A stretch of 41,412 nucleotides of DNA from Candidatus Agathobaculum pullistercoris (GTDB lineage: Bacteria; Bacillota; Clostridia; Oscillospirales; Butyricicoccaceae), in assembly GCA_019114345.1 (NCBI GenBank), contig DXFS01000023.1:1-41412 (forward strand), written 5' to 3'. The notes below the pieces were generated by a model. It searched no databases. It was not told the DNA's origin and saw nothing but the letters and a program-made list of their open reading frames with translations. The position numbers and the translations under genes are program-made. Below are positions 15,545 to 23,625 of this stretch, piece by piece. Within the stretch, counting starts at the first letter, position 1; each line of letters opens with the position of its first letter.

Positions 15545-17341
15545 GTGCGCAAGCTGCCTATGCAGCCGGGCGTGTATCTGCACAAAGATAAAACAGGCAA
15601 GGTGATCTACGTCGGCAAGGCCAAGCTGCTGCGCAACCGTGTGTCCAATTATTTTCAGCCGCCGGAACGGCTGAACGCCAAGACGCGCCAGCTGGTCAGC
15701 CATATTGACGATTTTGACATCATAGTGACCGAAACTGAGTTTGAAGCGCTCGTGCTTGAAAACTCGATGATCAAAAAATACAAGCCCAAGTACAACATCC
15801 TCCTCAAGGACGACAAGGGCTATCCCTATATCCGGCTGAATACGGACGCGCCCTATCCGGCATTTACCGTGGTTTCCAAGCCGGCGCATGACGGGGCGCG
15901 CTATTTCGGCCCATATCAGGGTCGTGTGGCAGCGCGCCGCGCGATCGATACGATCAGTGAGGCGCTCCACCTCAAGACCTGTTCGCGCGTGTTCCCGCGC
16001 GACATCGGCAAGGACCGCCCGTGCCTTAACCAGCATCTGGGGCGCTGCTGCGCGCCGTGCACAGGCAAGGTCAGCCCGGCGGAATACCATGTGCTGATCG
16101 ATCAGGCGATCGCGCTGTTCGAGGGCGACGCGAAAAAGCTGGAAAAAGAGCTGACCGAGAAGATGAACGAGGCGGCGGAAGAGCTGCAGTTCGAGCGTGC
16201 GGCGCTGCTGCGCGACCGTCTGCGCGCCGTGCAGCGGCTGGGCACGCGCCAGCATGTGGTCGCGGGCGCTTTCGCGGATCTGGACGTGGTCGCCTTTGTG
16301 CAGGGGCAGACACGCGCCTGTGTATGCGTGCTGCACTATGCGGGCGGAGCCTTGCAGGATAAAGAGTACAGCCTGTTCCATGTGCTGGAGAGCGACCCGG
16401 CCGAGGTGCTCTGCTCGTTTGTCAAGCAGTATTATGCGCAGCGCGGCGCAGTGCCCAAGGCAGTGCTGCTCTCACACGAATTGGAGGAACAGGACGCGGT
16501 CGCGGAATACCTGGCCTCGATCGCGGAGCGCAAGGTCGAACTGGCAGTGCCGCAGCGCGGCGAGCGCCGCGTGCTCACACGTCTTGCAGAAAAGAATGCG
16601 CGTGAGGAGATCGAACGCCGTGAAAAGCAGTCCGAACGGCGGCATAAATCGCTTGAGCTGCTGCAAAACGTCACCGGCATGATCGCCTTGCCGCTGCGGC
16701 TGGAGGCGTACGATATCTCCAACTTCGCGGGGCAGGATACGGTCGGTTCGATGGTGGTATTCGTCGAGGGCCAGCCGAAAAAGAGCGATTACCGCAAGTT
16801 CAAGATCGAATGCGCGGCAAACGGGCAGGACGACTACGCGTCCATGCGCGAAATGCTCACCCGCCGCGTGCAGCGCTATGTGGACGGGGACGAGAAGTTC
16901 TCGCCCCTGCCGAACGCCTTTTTGATCGACGGCGGCCTGGGGCATGTGCGCGTATGCAAGGAGGTGCTCGACTCGTTCGGGCTGTCCACACCCTGCTTCG
17001 GCATGGTCAAGGACGACCGCCACCGCACCCGCGCCCTGGTCGCGCCGGACGGGCGTGAGTTCGGCATTTCGGCTACGCCCGCGCTGTTCGCGCTGATCGG
17101 CCGCATCCAGGAGGAGGTGCACCGGTTTGCGATCGAGTATAACCGCAAGCTGGGCGGCAAAAAGGTGCGCGGCTCGACGCTCGATAAAATTGAGGGCGTA
17201 GGAAACAAGCGCCGTACCGATCTCCTTAAGCATTTTGGAAGTATTGAGAATATCAAACAGGCAAGCGAACAGGAGCTGGCCCGCGTGGTGCCGCGCAACA
17301 CCGCGCAGGCAGTATACGAGTATTTTCACAAGGAGGACTGA
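15545..17341 (+). CDS. uvrC: Excinuclease ABC subunit C (UvrC)
   Basis: Dual-incision nuclease of nucleotide excision repair, acting with UvrA and UvrB. In 598 residues the GIY-YIG domain is at 8-85 (GVYLHKDKTGKVIYVGKAK). A cysteine cluster TCSRVF...CLNQHLGRCCAPC lies near 144-174. The UVR motif is near 200-235, the RNase H-like nuclease domain is in the middle and helix-hairpin-helix repeats close the protein (KIEGVGNKRRTDLLKHFGS). The start is unclear. The GTG at 15545 has GAAGGA four bases upstream. A stronger GAGGAGG lies 40 bases upstream, before family-like residues (TTREQLKERVRKL) that lack any start codon in frame. rsmD begins three bases after the stop. Confidence 0.93.
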   Translation: MRKLPMQPGVYLHKDKTGKVIYVGKAKLLRNRVSNYFQPPERLNAKTRQLVSHIDDFDIIVTETEFEALVLENSMIKKYKPKYNILLKDDKGYPYIRLNTDAPYPAFTVVSKPAHDGARYFGPYQGRVAARRAIDTISEALHLKTCSRVFPRDIGKDRPCLNQHLGRCCAPCTGKVSPAEYHVLIDQAIALFEGDAKKLEKELTEKMNEAAEELQFERAALLRDRLRAVQRLGTRQHVVAGAFADLDVVAFVQGQTRACVCVLHYAGGALQDKEYSLFHVLESDPAEVLCSFVKQYYAQRGAVPKAVLLSHELEEQDAVAEYLASIAERKVELAVPQRGERRVLTRLAEKNAREEIERREKQSERRHKSLELLQNVTGMIALPLRLEAYDISNFAGQDTVGSMVVFVEGQPKKSDYRKFKIECAANGQDDYASMREMLTRRVQRYVDGDEKFSPLPNAFLIDGGLGHVRVCKEVLDSFGLSTPCFGMVKDDRHRTRALVAPDGREFGISATPALFALIGRIQEEVHRFAIEYNRKLGGKKVRGSTLDKIEGVGNKRRTDLLKHFGSIENIKQASEQELARVVPRNTAQAVYEYFHKED

Positions 17342-17344
17342 GCC

Positions 17345-17932
17345 ATGCGTGTGGTATCCGGCACGGCGCGCGGCTGCAAATTGCAGCCCGTACCCGGCAT
17401 GAACACCCGGCCGACGACCGACCGCGTTAAGGAAAATGTGTTCAATCTGATCCAGGACCATGTCCGCGGCGCGCGCGTGCTCGACCTGTTTGCAGGCACA
17501 GGACAGCTCGGGATCGAGGCCCTGTCCCGCGGGGCGGAGCGCTGCGATTTTGTGGAGCATGATAAGACGGCATACAATATCGTGTATAAAAATACACAGT
17601 CTGCACGGGTGGCGGACCGTGCTGCGCTGCACCGGGCGGAGGCGGCGGAATTTGTCTCCCGTGCGGGCCGGCGGCAGTATGACCTGATCTTCCTGGATCC
17701 TCCCTATGGCGGAGTGATTCTGGAAAATGCGTTATTACAGATAGAAACGTTTGACATTTTGTCTACGGATGGTATAATAATATGCGAAAGTGCAGTAGGG
17801 GATCGGTTCGCGCATGGATTTGAGGTTGTCCGCGAGCGTCGCTACGGCGCAACTATGATTACTGTTCTGCGTCGGCAGAACGGCGGAACGGATGAACGAC
17901 ATGAAAACTGCGATCTACCCGGGCAGCTTTGA
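17345..17932 (+). CDS. rsmD: 16S rRNA (guanine(966)-N(2))-methyltransferase RsmD
   Basis: SAM-dependent methyltransferase acting on 16S rRNA in the assembled 30S. The 195-residue protein starts MRVVSGTARGCKLQPVPG, has the SAM-binding motif VLDLFAGTGQLGIEALSRGA near 45-64 and the N6/N2 methyltransferase catalytic motif DPPYGG near 118-123. Its last 41 bases overlap coaD, whose start lies within it. The rsmD-coaD pair is common in Firmicutes. TTTTCACAAGGAGG precedes the start. Confidence 0.93.
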   Translation: MRVVSGTARGCKLQPVPGMNTRPTTDRVKENVFNLIQDHVRGARVLDLFAGTGQLGIEALSRGAERCDFVEHDKTAYNIVYKNTQSARVADRAALHRAEAAEFVSRAGRRQYDLIFLDPPYGGVILENALLQIETFDILSTDGIIICESAVGDRFAHGFEVVRERRYGATMITVLRRQNGGTDERHENCDLPGQL

Positions 17933-18386
17933 CCCGGTCACTCTGGGCCATCTGGACATTATTCGCCGCGCGTCGGTCATGTTTGACCGGCTGATTGTCG
18001 CGGTGATGCATAACCAGAACAAACAGCCGATGTTTTCTGTGGAGGAACGCATGGACTTCCTCCGGCGCACAACGAATGGTCTGCCGAACGTTGAAATCAC
18101 CTCTTTTGGCGGCCTGCTGGCTGACTATGCCAGGCAGCAGGGGGCATGTGCGGTCGTTAAGGGCCTGCGTGCCGTGTCGGATTTTGAATACGAATTCCAG
18201 ATGGCGCTGGCCAACCGTAAGCTCAATCCTGAGCTGGATACGGTGTTCCTGATGACAAGCGCGGAATATATGTACCTCTCTTCTTCTGTTGTAAAGGATA
18301 TAGCGGTACATGGCGGCAGTGTCGCCGGTTTTGTTCCCGATGGGATTATTCAGGATATTGTGCGCCGCACAAGAAAGGAAGGATAA
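17892..18386 (+). CDS. coaD: Pantetheine-phosphate adenylyltransferase (CoaD)
   Basis: Transfers AMP from ATP to 4'-phosphopantetheine, the penultimate step of coenzyme A synthesis. The nucleotidyltransferase signature YPGSFDPVTLGHLDII is at about 8-23 (T-x-G-H motif). The second motif is YLSSSVVKDIA near 132-142, where homologues have ISSTxVR. The 164-residue frame begins inside rsmD; an ATG three codons later (17901) would give 161 residues and is an equally good start. The next gene starts three bases after the stop. Confidence 0.95.
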   Translation: MNDMKTAIYPGSFDPVTLGHLDIIRRASVMFDRLIVAVMHNQNKQPMFSVEERMDFLRRTTNGLPNVEITSFGGLLADYARQQGACAVVKGLRAVSDFEYEFQMALANRKLNPELDTVFLMTSAEYMYLSSSVVKDIAVHGGSVAGFVPDGIIQDIVRRTRKEG

Positions 18387-18389
18387 ACG

Positions 18390-18848
18390 ATGGCGACTTT
18401 GGATGAATTGATCAACAGCATGTATGACATGGTGCAGGATGCCAAGGGTATTCCGCTCGCCAGCGAAAAATGTATTATTGAACGTGACCACCTGCTTGAC
18501 CTGCTTGATGAACTGCGCGCGACCCTGCCGGGTGACCTGCAGGCTGCGCAGGATATCGTCGCCAAGCGCAGCGAGATGCTTGCATCCGGCAAGCGTGAAG
18601 CAGAAGCGATCCGCCGTCAGGCGGAAGAGGATGCCCGCCAGATGGTTTCTGAGACGGAGATCGTGGTCGCCGCACGCCGTAAGGCCAAAGAAGTGCAGGG
18701 TAATGCGGAAATCCAGGCACGTGAGTTGCGCCGAGTGGCGAATGAGTATTGTGAGGACACGCTCAAACGCACTGAGGAAGCGGTTGCGCTTTCCCTGGAG
18801 GAAGTGCGCAAGGCACGCCAGCGGTTCAAGAGCATCGCCAACAAGTAA
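18390..18848 (+). CDS. Coiled-coil protein of unknown function, coaD-linked
   Basis: A 152-residue, charged, almost wholly helical protein. A short N-terminal helix (MATLDELINSMYDMVQDA) and a second (LLDLLDELRATLP) precede a long coiled coil from about 50 to 148 rich in Ala, Glu, Arg and Lys. Such proteins are sometimes labelled ATPase or V-ATPase subunit H-like because of this composition, but no nucleotide-binding motif is present and that label is not supported. It follows coaD by three bases with a good GGAAGGA and ends the uvrC-rsmD-coaD operon before a terminator. Confidence 0.75.
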   Translation: MATLDELINSMYDMVQDAKGIPLASEKCIIERDHLLDLLDELRATLPGDLQAAQDIVAKRSEMLASGKREAEAIRRQAEEDARQMVSETEIVVAARRKAKEVQGNAEIQARELRRVANEYCEDTLKRTEEAVALSLEEVRKARQRFKSIANK

Positions 18849-18858
18849 AAAAGAGGGG

Positions 18859-18893
18859 AAACCAGTTGCCTGCCAGGCGGCTGGTTTTTTTAT
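18859..18893 (+). terminator. Rho-independent terminator of the uvrC-coaD operon
   Basis: AACCAG..TTGCCT pairs with AGGCGG..CTGGTT, followed by seven T residues. Confidence 0.85.
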
Positions 18894-19145
18894 TTCCCCA
18901 CTGCAACGGGAATGTGGTAGGGGGATTCCCACTTTACCCCACAGCTGATATCATGCCGACGGGAACAAGTGGAGAAATGGAACTGCAGATGCTGCCGGCG
19001 TGGGAGTGCGGTGGGATTTTTCCCCACAGAAACAGCAGTTTGGAACAAATCGAACGCTCGAACAAACGTTCGATAAAAATTCAAAAAACGATTGAAATAT
19101 CAAATATCTGCCGCTGATCTCCCGTAAAATAATTCAAATTAACCC
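18894..19145. other. Intergenic region upstream of the dcw promoter, structured and without a convincing gene
   Basis: This stretch holds several short inverted repeats, for example TGTGGTA...TACCCCACA at about 18914-18946 and GTGGG-N7-CCCAC near 19011-19027. The motif TTnCCCCAC occurs three times. A LexA-type palindrome lies at 19059-19072. Two short open frames cross it (18866-19117 plus, 18890-19084 minus), but neither has a good ribosome-binding site or recognisable sequence. Confidence 0.5.
19059..19072. promoter_or_regulatory. LexA (DinR)-type SOS box
   Basis: CGAACAAACGTTCG is a perfect palindromic half-site pair with the CGAAC-N4-GTTCG pattern recognised by LexA in Gram-positive bacteria. 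An additional CGAAC lies just upstream at 19051. The nearest downstream gene is mraZ, with its -35 box 73 bases away. No divergent gene is present. Confidence 0.6.
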
Positions 19146-19174
19146 TTGCAATCTTTGGCCTGTATCGTTATAAT
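19146..19174 (+). promoter_or_regulatory. Promoter of the mraZ-dcw operon
   Basis: TTGCAA (19146-19151) and a perfect TATAAT (19169-19174) are spaced by 17 bases. Transcription would start near 19181, at the first MraZ box. Confidence 0.8.
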
Positions 19175-19180
19175 GGAAGC

Positions 19181-19236
19181 AAGGTGGTGAGAAGTGGGGC
19201 GAAGTGTCACAGATTCCACCAAAGTGAAAGTGTGGT
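19181..19236 (+). promoter_or_regulatory. MraZ operator: repeats on a 10-bp period
   Basis: Successive 10-base units read AAGGTGGTGA, GAAGTGGGGC, GAAGTGTCAC, AGATTCCACC, AAAGTGAAAG, TGTGGTGTGA. The AAGTG/GGTGG-like core recurs on one face of the helix between the promoter and the mraZ start. MraZ is known to repress its own operon by binding direct repeats of this type, so autorepression is expected. Confidence 0.7.
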
Positions 19237-19665
19237 GTGAATCTGGTGAAGGGCGAATACAAGCATTCCATCGATGCCAAGGGGCGTCTGGCTATGCCCG
19301 CCAAGCTGCGTGACGAGCTGGGTGAGCGCTTCACCGTTACCAAAGGGCTGGACGGCTGTCTGGCTGTTTATCCTGAGAAGGAGTGGGAGTCACTTGAGGA
19401 CCGCATCCGCGCGCTGGGCAACGGCGAGAAAGCGCGGCGGGTCAAGCGGTACTACTTCGCCAATGCTTTTGACGCCCAGCTGGATGCGCAGGGACGTATC
19501 CTGATCCCTGCAGGGCTGCGCGAGTTTGCTGACCTGCAGAAGGACGTTGTCGTGATCGGCCAGCTCGACCATGCAGAGATCTGGAACAGCGAAAAATGGC
19601 GTGTTTATAACGAGGCGATCGATGCGGAAAGCGTTGCCGCCGACGTGGAAGATATTGATTTTTGA
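19237..19665 (+). CDS. mraZ: Transcriptional regulator MraZ
   Basis: AbrB-like swapped-hairpin DNA-binding protein that autorepresses the division and cell-wall cluster. The 142-residue sequence has the duplicated MraZ fold with both DxxxR signatures, SIDAKGRLAMP near 13-23 and DAQGRILIPAGLREF near 83-97. The start is a GTG at 19237 with a weak Shine-Dalgarno, in keeping with the operator occupying the leader. A GTG three codons later is an alternative. First gene of the cluster. Confidence 0.93.
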   Translation: MNLVKGEYKHSIDAKGRLAMPAKLRDELGERFTVTKGLDGCLAVYPEKEWESLEDRIRALGNGEKARRVKRYYFANAFDAQLDAQGRILIPAGLREFADLQKDVVVIGQLDHAEIWNSEKWRVYNEAIDAESVAADVEDIDF

Positions 19666-19686
19666 TGCTACAGGCAGGAGGCAAGT

Positions 19687-20622
19687 ATGGAATTTCACCA
19701 TGTATCCATTTTGCTCGAGCCCTGCCTCGAGGCGCTGCAGATCAAGCCGGACGGCGTCTATATAGACGCAACGACCGGAGGCGCCGGACATTCGCTCCGC
19801 ATTGCGGAGCGTTTGCATGATAGCGGCCGTTTGATCTGTATCGACCGGGACGATGAGGCGCTGGAAAATGCAAAAGAGCGTCTGAAAGACGTATGGCAGC
19901 GGGTCACGGCGGTAAAGAGCGATTTCCGCGAGCTCGACAAGGTGCTGGAAAGCCTGGGCTTGCCAGGGGCGGATGGGATCCTGTTCGACCTTGGCGTGTC
20001 CTCGCCACAGCTAGACCATGCAGAGCGCGGCTTTTCCTATATGCAGGATGCGCCGCTCGACATGCGCATGGACCGCGCCCAAAAGCTGACGGCATACGAT
20101 GTGGTCAACACATGGAGCCGGGAGGAAATCCGTCGCATTTTATTTGAATACGGAGAGGAACGTTATGCACCCCTGATTGCGGCGGCTATTGAACGCGAGC
20201 GGGATAAGAAGCCGATCGAAACCACGCTTGAACTTGTAGACGTGATTAAGAGTGCGATGCCTGCAAAGGCAAAGAGAGAAAAACAGCATCCGGCCAAGCG
20301 CAGCTTCCAGGCGATTCGTATTGCGGTCAATGACGAACTGGGGGCGGTGCGCGAGGCGATGGACAAGGCGATCGACTGCCTGAACCCGGGGGGGCGTCTG
20401 GCGGTGATCACCTTTCACAGCCTGGAAGACCGTATTGTCAAAACGGCATTTCAGCAGGCAGCACAGGGATGCACTTGTCCGAAGGAGTTTCCGGTATGCG
20501 TGTGCGGCAAAAAGCCGAAAGTGCGGCTGACGCCGCGCAAGCCGATCCTGCCGGACGAAGGGGAAATAAAAGAGAACCCAAGGGCACGCAGCGCGAAGCT
20601 GCGCGTATGCGAGAAGATATGA
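19687..20622 (+). CDS. rsmH: 16S rRNA (cytosine(1402)-N(4))-methyltransferase RsmH
   Basis: SAM-dependent methyltransferase (formerly MraW) acting on C1402 in the P-site region of 16S rRNA. Of 311 residues, MEFHHVSILLEPCLEAL opens the protein. The SAM site is DATTGGAGHSLRIAERL near 27-43, FDLGVSSPQLDHAERGFSY lies near 100-118, and LAVITFHSLEDRIVK is near 238-252. The C-terminus has the usual Lys/Pro-rich NPRARSAKLRV. Good GGAGG upstream. Second gene of the cluster, as in nearly all bacteria. Confidence 0.97.
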   Translation: MEFHHVSILLEPCLEALQIKPDGVYIDATTGGAGHSLRIAERLHDSGRLICIDRDDEALENAKERLKDVWQRVTAVKSDFRELDKVLESLGLPGADGILFDLGVSSPQLDHAERGFSYMQDAPLDMRMDRAQKLTAYDVVNTWSREEIRRILFEYGEERYAPLIAAAIERERDKKPIETTLELVDVIKSAMPAKAKREKQHPAKRSFQAIRIAVNDELGAVREAMDKAIDCLNPGGRLAVITFHSLEDRIVKTAFQQAAQGCTCPKEFPVCVCGKKPKVRLTPRKPILPDEGEIKENPRARSAKLRVCEKI

Positions 20623-20650
20623 AACCGTGCGAACAAGAAAGGAAATGCAA

Positions 20651-21130
20651 ATGATGACCGCGAGCAGGGACAGCGTAGCATATCAGCAGTATGAGGAACG
20701 TTTCCCCGTGGAGCAGAAGCGGGAGCTGCGCGCGGCGCCTGCGCCGCGGCGCCGCAAAAAAACGCGGATCCGCCCCAGCCTGTTTGCATGCATTGCTATT
20801 CTGGCAGCGACGGCTGCATATATTCTGTTTTGCCAGATGCAGCTGACCGAGCTGACGACGGAAGTAAGCAGACAGAATGATGCGCTCAGCGAGCTGACGG
20901 CGGAAAACGTATCGCTTACCACCCGGCAGATGAGCAGTGTGAACTTGGACGAAGTGGAGAAATATGCGGTAAATACACTGGGTATGGTTAAAATGGACAA
21001 TTCGCAGATCGAATATGTTTCGCTCACCAACCCGGATACCGTTACTGTTTCGGACAGCGGGATCTCGCTTGATGCATTGTTCAGCGGTTTGGCACGCAGT
21101 TTTTCCGCAATCGTGGAATATATCAACTGA
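20651..21130 (+). CDS. ftsL: FtsL-like cell division protein
   Basis: A 159-residue bitopic protein with a basic cytoplasmic N-terminus. One transmembrane helix lies near 41-58 (PSLFACIAILAATAAYILF), followed by a leucine-zipper-like heptad segment TELTTEVSRQNDALSELTAENVSL in which hydrophobics recur every 3-4 residues. That shape, and the place between rsmH and the class B PBP, identify FtsL. FtsL partners FtsB/DivIC and FtsQ/DivIB in the divisome. The C-terminal ~50 residues are longer than in typical FtsL. The ATG at 20651 has AAAGGA seven bases upstream; upstream starts in the same frame are less well placed. Confidence 0.8.
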   Translation: MMTASRDSVAYQQYEERFPVEQKRELRAAPAPRRRKKTRIRPSLFACIAILAATAAYILFCQMQLTELTTEVSRQNDALSELTAENVSLTTRQMSSVNLDEVEKYAVNTLGMVKMDNSQIEYVSLTNPDTVTVSDSGISLDALFSGLARSFSAIVEYIN

Positions 21131-21226
21131 GTAAATGAATAGGATGCGTACAGGGGAGTGAGAGGTAGCATGCTTCTGACTCCTTGCGCTTTTTTGACCA
21201 GAATATCCGGGAGGAAATCGAGGCTT

Positions 21227-23614
21227 ATGTCGGCAAAAGGACCAACGAATCGAATGCGCAAGCGCGTCAGCGGGCTGGCAGTGCTGTTCATTGTGCTGGG
21301 TTTTGGCCTGGTGGGTATTCGCCTGCTGTATATGCAGGTGTTCCATAACAGCTTTTATGTCCAGCAGGCAACCGAGCTGCAGACGCGCGACAGCTTCATC
21401 ACCCCCAACCGGGGCACAATCTATGATGCGAATATGCAGGTGCTTGCAGAGTCCGCGAGCGTGGAACGTATCTGTATCACGCCGAGCGCAGTTGTCGATG
21501 AGACAAAGGTGAACAAGGGGATCAGCGCGGAAAGCCAGCAGCAGACGCTGGCAACCATCCTGTCTGACACACTGGATCTGGATTACGACACGGTGCTGGC
21601 AAAGATCCAGAAGACCGATTCGATGTATGAAATCATTGCGCAGAAGGTGGATAAGGACGTTGCAAAGGAGCTGTATGCCGCACTGGAAGCAGCCGACTGC
21701 CAGGGTGTATACTCCGAAACGGATACCAAGCGCTATTACCAGCAGGGTGCATTCCTGTCTGCTGTGCTGGGCTATGTGGACAGCGATAACAACGGCGTTT
21801 ACGGCATTGAAGCCGAATATAACGACGAGCTGTCCGGTACAGCGGGACGTATCGTGCGCGTGCAGAATGCGAAGAATATCGATGTAGAGCCCGAGGCATC
21901 GACTGAGATTCCGGCGCAGGACGGTAATTCGCTCGTGCTGACGATCGACAGTGATATTCAAAACGTCCTGGAAAAACATTTGGAGACTGCGCTTGCGGAT
22001 AACCCGAACGCGCGCGACGGCGTTTCCGGCATTGTCATGAATGTCAAGACCGGTGAGGTGCTGGCGATGGCTAACCTGCCGGACTTCGATCCGAACAACG
22101 CTTACCAGCTGACGAGTGAGCGCTATATCAACGAACTCAAAGAGGATGCGGCAAAGATCCTGGAGGACGCAGGCGTTTCCGCCACCATTTCCGATACATG
22201 GTATCAGGAAGGCGGGCTGGCCAACCTCCCGGAGAGCATCCAGAATAACGATGAGGTGGTCGATGCGCTTGGCGAGGCGCGTGTTAATATTTTATATAAA
22301 ACGTGGTATAACCCGGTTGTTTCGAGCAACTACGAACCTGGCTCGACGTATAAACTGATGACGGTTGCAACCGCTTATGACCTTGGTGTGGCACATGCGG
22401 AAGATACCTATGTCTGTAATGGATCCATGATGGTCGGTGACTGGTCGCAGCCGATTCGCTGCTCTAATACAAGCGGCCACGGAACGCAGACCCTGACCGA
22501 AGCGCTAATGAATTCCTGCAACGTGGCAATGATGCAGATTGCAGAAAAGATAGGCAAAGACCGCTTCTATGAATACACCAAAGCGTTCGGCATGTTTGAG
22601 CAGACCGGGATTGACCTGCCGAATGAGGAAGACGGCCAGTTCCATGACCCGGATGTTACGAGCGAATGGAACGAGGTTTCTCTGGCGACCGCATCGTTTG
22701 GCCAGCGTTTTACTGTTACCCCGCTGCAGGAGCTGAACATGGTCTGCGCGATTGTGGACGACGGCAAACTCAAGCAGCCCTATGTTGTCAAGCAGGTGCT
22801 CAATGCGGATGGTTCGGTCCAATCGACTACCGAGACTACGGTCGTCCGTCAGGTCATCTCGGAGGAGACCTCGGCTTATATGCGTGAGGCGATGGAGCAG
22901 GTCGTTGCAGGCGGCACAGGTAAAAACGCTTATGTTTCCGGCTACCGTATCGGTGGCAAGACTGCGACGTCGGAGATCCTGCAGGAAGAGGGCGACGTGG
23001 AGCCGCGTTACACAGCGTCGTTTATCGGCGTGGCTCCGATGGACGACCCGCAGATCGCGGTGCTGGTAGCAATCAACGATATCCCGGAATCTTCGCCTCA
23101 TGGCGGCGGCGCGATCGCCGCCCCGGTCGTTGCGCGCATCATGGAGGAGGTCCTCCCGTATATCGGCGTAACACCGGTCTACTCGGATGAAGAGAATGAC
23201 CGCCGCGAACTGACCGTCCCCGGCGTGATCGGCCTGACCGAGGAGCAGGCGGAAGACGCACTCGGACAGGCGGGCTTTGAGTACCGCGTAGTGGGCGACG
23301 GCGACACGGTCACCGATCAGGTGCCGGCGAGCGGCGTGCGGATCCCGGCGAGCGGCAAGATTATTCTGTACATGGGTGAGAGCAAGCCGGCCGAGCAGAT
23401 TGAGGTTCCTGATCTCACCGGCTTGACACCGGACGAATGCCGCGATACACTGGAACAGTATGGCCTGTATCTGAAACAGACGGGCGTTGCCAGCTCGCAG
23501 GTGACGGGCAGCACAACGGCGAGTCGACAGAGCCCTGCGGCGGGCACCAAGGTGAGCATCGGCGCGGTGGTGACGGTTGAGTTCTCGGATACCACGAATG
23601 TCAACGACCGATAG
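21227..23614 (+). CDS. Class B penicillin-binding protein (FtsI/SpoVD type) with two PASTA domains
   Basis: Transpeptidase that crosslinks peptidoglycan, working with FtsW. From the ATG at 21227 it has 795 residues. A basic cytoplasmic tail and TM helix (about 13-36) come first, then a dimerisation domain opened by TPNRGTIYDANMQVLAES. The transpeptidase motifs are STYK at 373-376, SCN at 430-432 and KTA at 578-580, where KTG is canonical. Two PASTA repeats follow from about 662 to 790 (VPGVIGLTEEQAEDAL and VPDLTGLTPDECRDTL). About 50 extra residues lie just before the catalytic Ser. Only one such PBP occurs in the cluster, so I cannot tell whether it serves vegetative septation, spore cortex or both. 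Confidence 0.92.
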   Translation: MSAKGPTNRMRKRVSGLAVLFIVLGFGLVGIRLLYMQVFHNSFYVQQATELQTRDSFITPNRGTIYDANMQVLAESASVERICITPSAVVDETKVNKGISAESQQQTLATILSDTLDLDYDTVLAKIQKTDSMYEIIAQKVDKDVAKELYAALEAADCQGVYSETDTKRYYQQGAFLSAVLGYVDSDNNGVYGIEAEYNDELSGTAGRIVRVQNAKNIDVEPEASTEIPAQDGNSLVLTIDSDIQNVLEKHLETALADNPNARDGVSGIVMNVKTGEVLAMANLPDFDPNNAYQLTSERYINELKEDAAKILEDAGVSATISDTWYQEGGLANLPESIQNNDEVVDALGEARVNILYKTWYNPVVSSNYEPGSTYKLMTVATAYDLGVAHAEDTYVCNGSMMVGDWSQPIRCSNTSGHGTQTLTEALMNSCNVAMMQIAEKIGKDRFYEYTKAFGMFEQTGIDLPNEEDGQFHDPDVTSEWNEVSLATASFGQRFTVTPLQELNMVCAIVDDGKLKQPYVVKQVLNADGSVQSTTETTVVRQVISEETSAYMREAMEQVVAGGTGKNAYVSGYRIGGKTATSEILQEEGDVEPRYTASFIGVAPMDDPQIAVLVAINDIPESSPHGGGAIAAPVVARIMEEVLPYIGVTPVYSDEENDRRELTVPGVIGLTEEQAEDALGQAGFEYRVVGDGDTVTDQVPASGVRIPASGKIILYMGESKPAEQIEVPDLTGLTPDECRDTLEQYGLYLKQTGVASSQVTGSTTASRQSPAAGTKVSIGAVVTVEFSDTTNVNDR

Positions 23615-23625
23615 GGAGGAAAAGC

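Noticed and set aside
18390-18848. V-type ATPase subunit H or ATPase annotation for the coiled-coil protein.
   Set aside because: Only coiled-coil composition supports it; there is no nucleotide-binding motif and no ATPase gene cluster nearby.
18866-19117. Small open frame of 83 codons between the coaD operon and mraZ, and a 64-codon frame opposite it.
   Set aside because: No Shine-Dalgarno, part of the first lies in the terminator hairpin, and composition is unlike neighbouring genes. An SOS-induced peptide cannot be excluded, so the box is reported separately.
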